This document shows positions 12,703 to 14,215 of a stretch of DNA of 14,215 bases, piece by piece (the first letter of the stretch is position 1; each line of letters begins with the position of its first letter). Origin of the DNA: CAKOSP01 sp964371745 (lineage in GTDB: Bacteria; Bacillota_I; Bacilli_A; RF39; UBA660); the NCBI GenBank assembly GCA_964371745.1, contig CAYJNS010000026.1, forward strand, positions 1-14,215. Direction: 5' to 3'. The position numbers and the translations under genes are program-made. The notes beneath the pieces are model-generated. The model was not told the DNA's origin. It saw only the letters and a program-made list of their open reading frames with translations, and ran no database searches.

Positions 12703-14215
12703 TTATCTAGCTATATTATTTTCTCCTTCAATATTTTTTAACTTTTCTAATCTTTCTAAATATAAATGATCTTGATGATACTTATTATAATAAGTATCAT
12801 TAACGTTAGAAAAATCAGCAATAATTTTTGCATTATCATAAACATTTTTTTTATATTTACTTGTATTAACTAACACAATACCCAAGTTTAAATTTTCAGC
12901 TGTTAATCTAACTTCTTCAGTTATTTCATCATAACAAAGAATAAAAGATGGTTTTGGAGCACTTAACTTATCTTGTTTAATTATAATTTCATTATATGAG
13001 TTACTTGATTTAATTAAATCTGTTGGTGTATAAATCTGATTTATTAAGTTAGTTGTTCGATGATCTTTATTATTGCTATTAAAGCTATAACTAGATGCAG
13101 AATCAGCTGGATATACATGAACTATATTATCTATGTTAAAATCTGTATACACAAGTGTATAATTATTTTTGGGATTATTAAATGTATCCATATTATCACT
13201 GCCTATATAACTATAACACCCACTTACTTCATTTTTAAAATCTATTATAGAACTTGGTGCTATAGAGTTTGTTTCAAACTCAAATGATTTAATAAGAATT
13301 TTAAACGGTTCTCCACTAAAATGGCATACTGGAACATTATTATCTATTGTTAAATCTGGATTTAAATACTGATTAAAATTATTTTCATTAACCATTTCTT
13401 CTTTAAAACTTTGATAACTTTCATCTTTATATTTTCTTATTTCATCATAAAATATATTTGCTATATTATACATTTTAGATTGTTCATGTAAGCTTATTAA
13501 TTCTGGAATAGATAATTCTTGAATATTTTTAAATTTTTTTAATATTTCAATATTAGAATCAAAAGCATTATTAGTACTTTTTAAATAATTAAATAAAACA
13601 TTTAAATCTTTAAGTGTATTACTTGGAATATCTTTAAAATGATAATCGAGTATAAAATTACATAAAAGATTATGAGTATCACCTTTTAAAAATTCATAAA
13701 CTACTTCTTTACTTTTACCATTTATTAGTTCATAAATAGAAAAGAACTCTTTATAATTTGCAGTTTGAAACAAATCTTGTAAAATTATATATGGGTAATT
13801 ATCAAAATCATTATCAACAAATCTTTGATAAAATAAATTATAACCATTAAATACATCATTAGATATTGATTGTATTAATGCATCTATATATTTTTCATGT
13901 AGTTTTTCAAGAAATTCTAAATCATTATTTAATTCAAGTGAATTCAAAAGTAATCTATAAGATGTTGAATCTGTTGTATTAACTATATTTTTAATAAATA
14001 AAGGATTATTTAAAATATAATTAGGTAATATAATATTTCGATTAGTTAAATTTTCTATATTTAATTTCTCTAGTATTTCAACATCATTTTCATTAATTAT
14101 ATTTTTTAATATATAATTAATCGTTTCATCCCTAAATTTAAATAAATTCGTTTTTATATAATCCTTACTTATATTAAGTTTTTTAAATATTTCTAATTGA
14201 TGTTCACTATTTGAG
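12703..14215 (-). CDS. Large hypothetical protein, 5' end beyond the window
   Basis: The frame has no stop codon from 12703 up to the window edge, so at least 503 residues are encoded and the true start lies outside. A TTG at 13947 is only an internal codon, with leucine- and asparagine-rich sequence continuing before it. The N-terminal two thirds look all-helical with regular L/I spacing, perhaps helical repeats. Of the last 200 residues, a part containing VPVCHFSGEPFKILIKSFEF looks mixed alpha/beta. Near the C-terminus PSFILCYDEITEEVRLTAEN followed by LGIVLVNTSKY has a strand-helix-strand look, as in Rossmann-like folds. No membrane segment or signal is seen in the visible part. I do not recognise the family and assign no function. 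Confidence 0.75.
   Translation of the reverse strand, partial: SNSEHQLEIFKKLNISKDYIKTNLFKFRDETINYILKNIINENDVEILEKLNIENLTNRNIILPNYILNNPLFIKNIVNTTDSTSYRLLLNSLELNNDLEFLEKLHEKYIDALIQSISNDVFNGYNLFYQRFVDNDFDNYPYIILQDLFQTANYKEFFSIYELINGKSKEVVYEFLKGDTHNLLCNFILDYHFKDIPSNTLKDLNVLFNYLKSTNNAFDSNIEILKKFKNIQELSIPELISLHEQSKMYNIANIFYDEIRKYKDESYQSFKEEMVNENNFNQYLNPDLTIDNNVPVCHFSGEPFKILIKSFEFETNSIAPSSIIDFKNEVSGCYSYIGSDNMDTFNNPKNNYTLVYTDFNIDNIVHVYPADSASSYSFNSNNKDHRTTNLINQIYTPTDLIKSSNSYNEIIIKQDKLSAPKPSFILCYDEITEEVRLTAENLNLGIVLVNTSKYKKNVYDNAKIIADFSNVNDTYYNKYHQDHLYLERLEKLKNIEGENNIAR

Noticed and set aside
13060..13287. 75-codon plus-strand frame inside the large hypothetical gene
   Set aside because: Antisense, Ile-rich, without a ribosome binding site; the opposite strand is open over the full 1.5 kb.
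13945..13947. TTG at 13947 as the start of the large hypothetical protein
   Set aside because: The frame remains open without a stop to base 14215 and the sequence before the TTG has the same composition, so the gene is more likely truncated by the window.

Overview
The window is about 14.2 kb of very AT-rich DNA (27% G+C in a 60-base sample counted by hand) with short intergenic gaps, strong Shine-Dalgarno sites of the AGGAGG or AAAGGTGAT type, and sigma-A promoters close to consensus. A CotE spore-coat protein, two YjcZ-type tiny membrane peptides, sigma-K-like promoters, a PrsA foldase lipoprotein and a ThiI without a rhodanese domain point to a spore-forming, low-GC member of the Bacillota, probably class Bacilli and perhaps an uncultured gut lineage (inference). 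I see no rRNA, tRNA, CRISPR array, insertion sequence or prophage structural gene.

Layout. 1-137: the first 17 codons of rpsP (minus strand), whose promoter is built into the terminator of recQ. 138-2493: recQ and cotE, both minus, each with its own terminator; cotE has a sigma-K-like promoter. 2618-4170: a plus-strand pair, a HIT-family hydrolase and a membrane-anchored CapA-type metallophosphatase. 4174-4873: minus-strand hypothetical gene and a two-gene operon of tiny cysteine-bearing YjcZ-like peptides behind a second sigma-K-like promoter. 5018-6052: prsA (plus). 6067-8975: the minus operon ackA-nrnA-recX. 9152-10681: a large surface-anchored protein. 10788-10952: a 54-residue unknown protein. 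11048-12647: an unknown gene overlapping thiI. 12703-14215: a long unknown protein open at the window edge.

The most unusual part is the 3' end of the surface-protein gene (about 9152-9362). It is much richer in G+C than its surroundings (84 of 180 bases, 47%, in 9181-9360). It holds a run of 27 codons (457-483) with no codon ending in A and 22 ending in C or T, just before an R-P-A-L-Y-L motif, and a strong hairpin follows the stop codon. This is what a diversity-generating retroelement (DGR) variable region in a C-type-lectin-like domain would look like. The matching template repeat and reverse transcriptase are not in the window, so this is a hypothesis.

A second theme is economy. Several intrinsic terminators overlap the last codons of a gene, and two overlap the next promoter, most clearly at recQ/rpsP where the 3' arm of the terminator stem contains the -35 box and its U-tract forms the promoter spacer. 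Start codons also need care: recQ probably starts at an internal TTG, and nrnA may start at a rare ATT.
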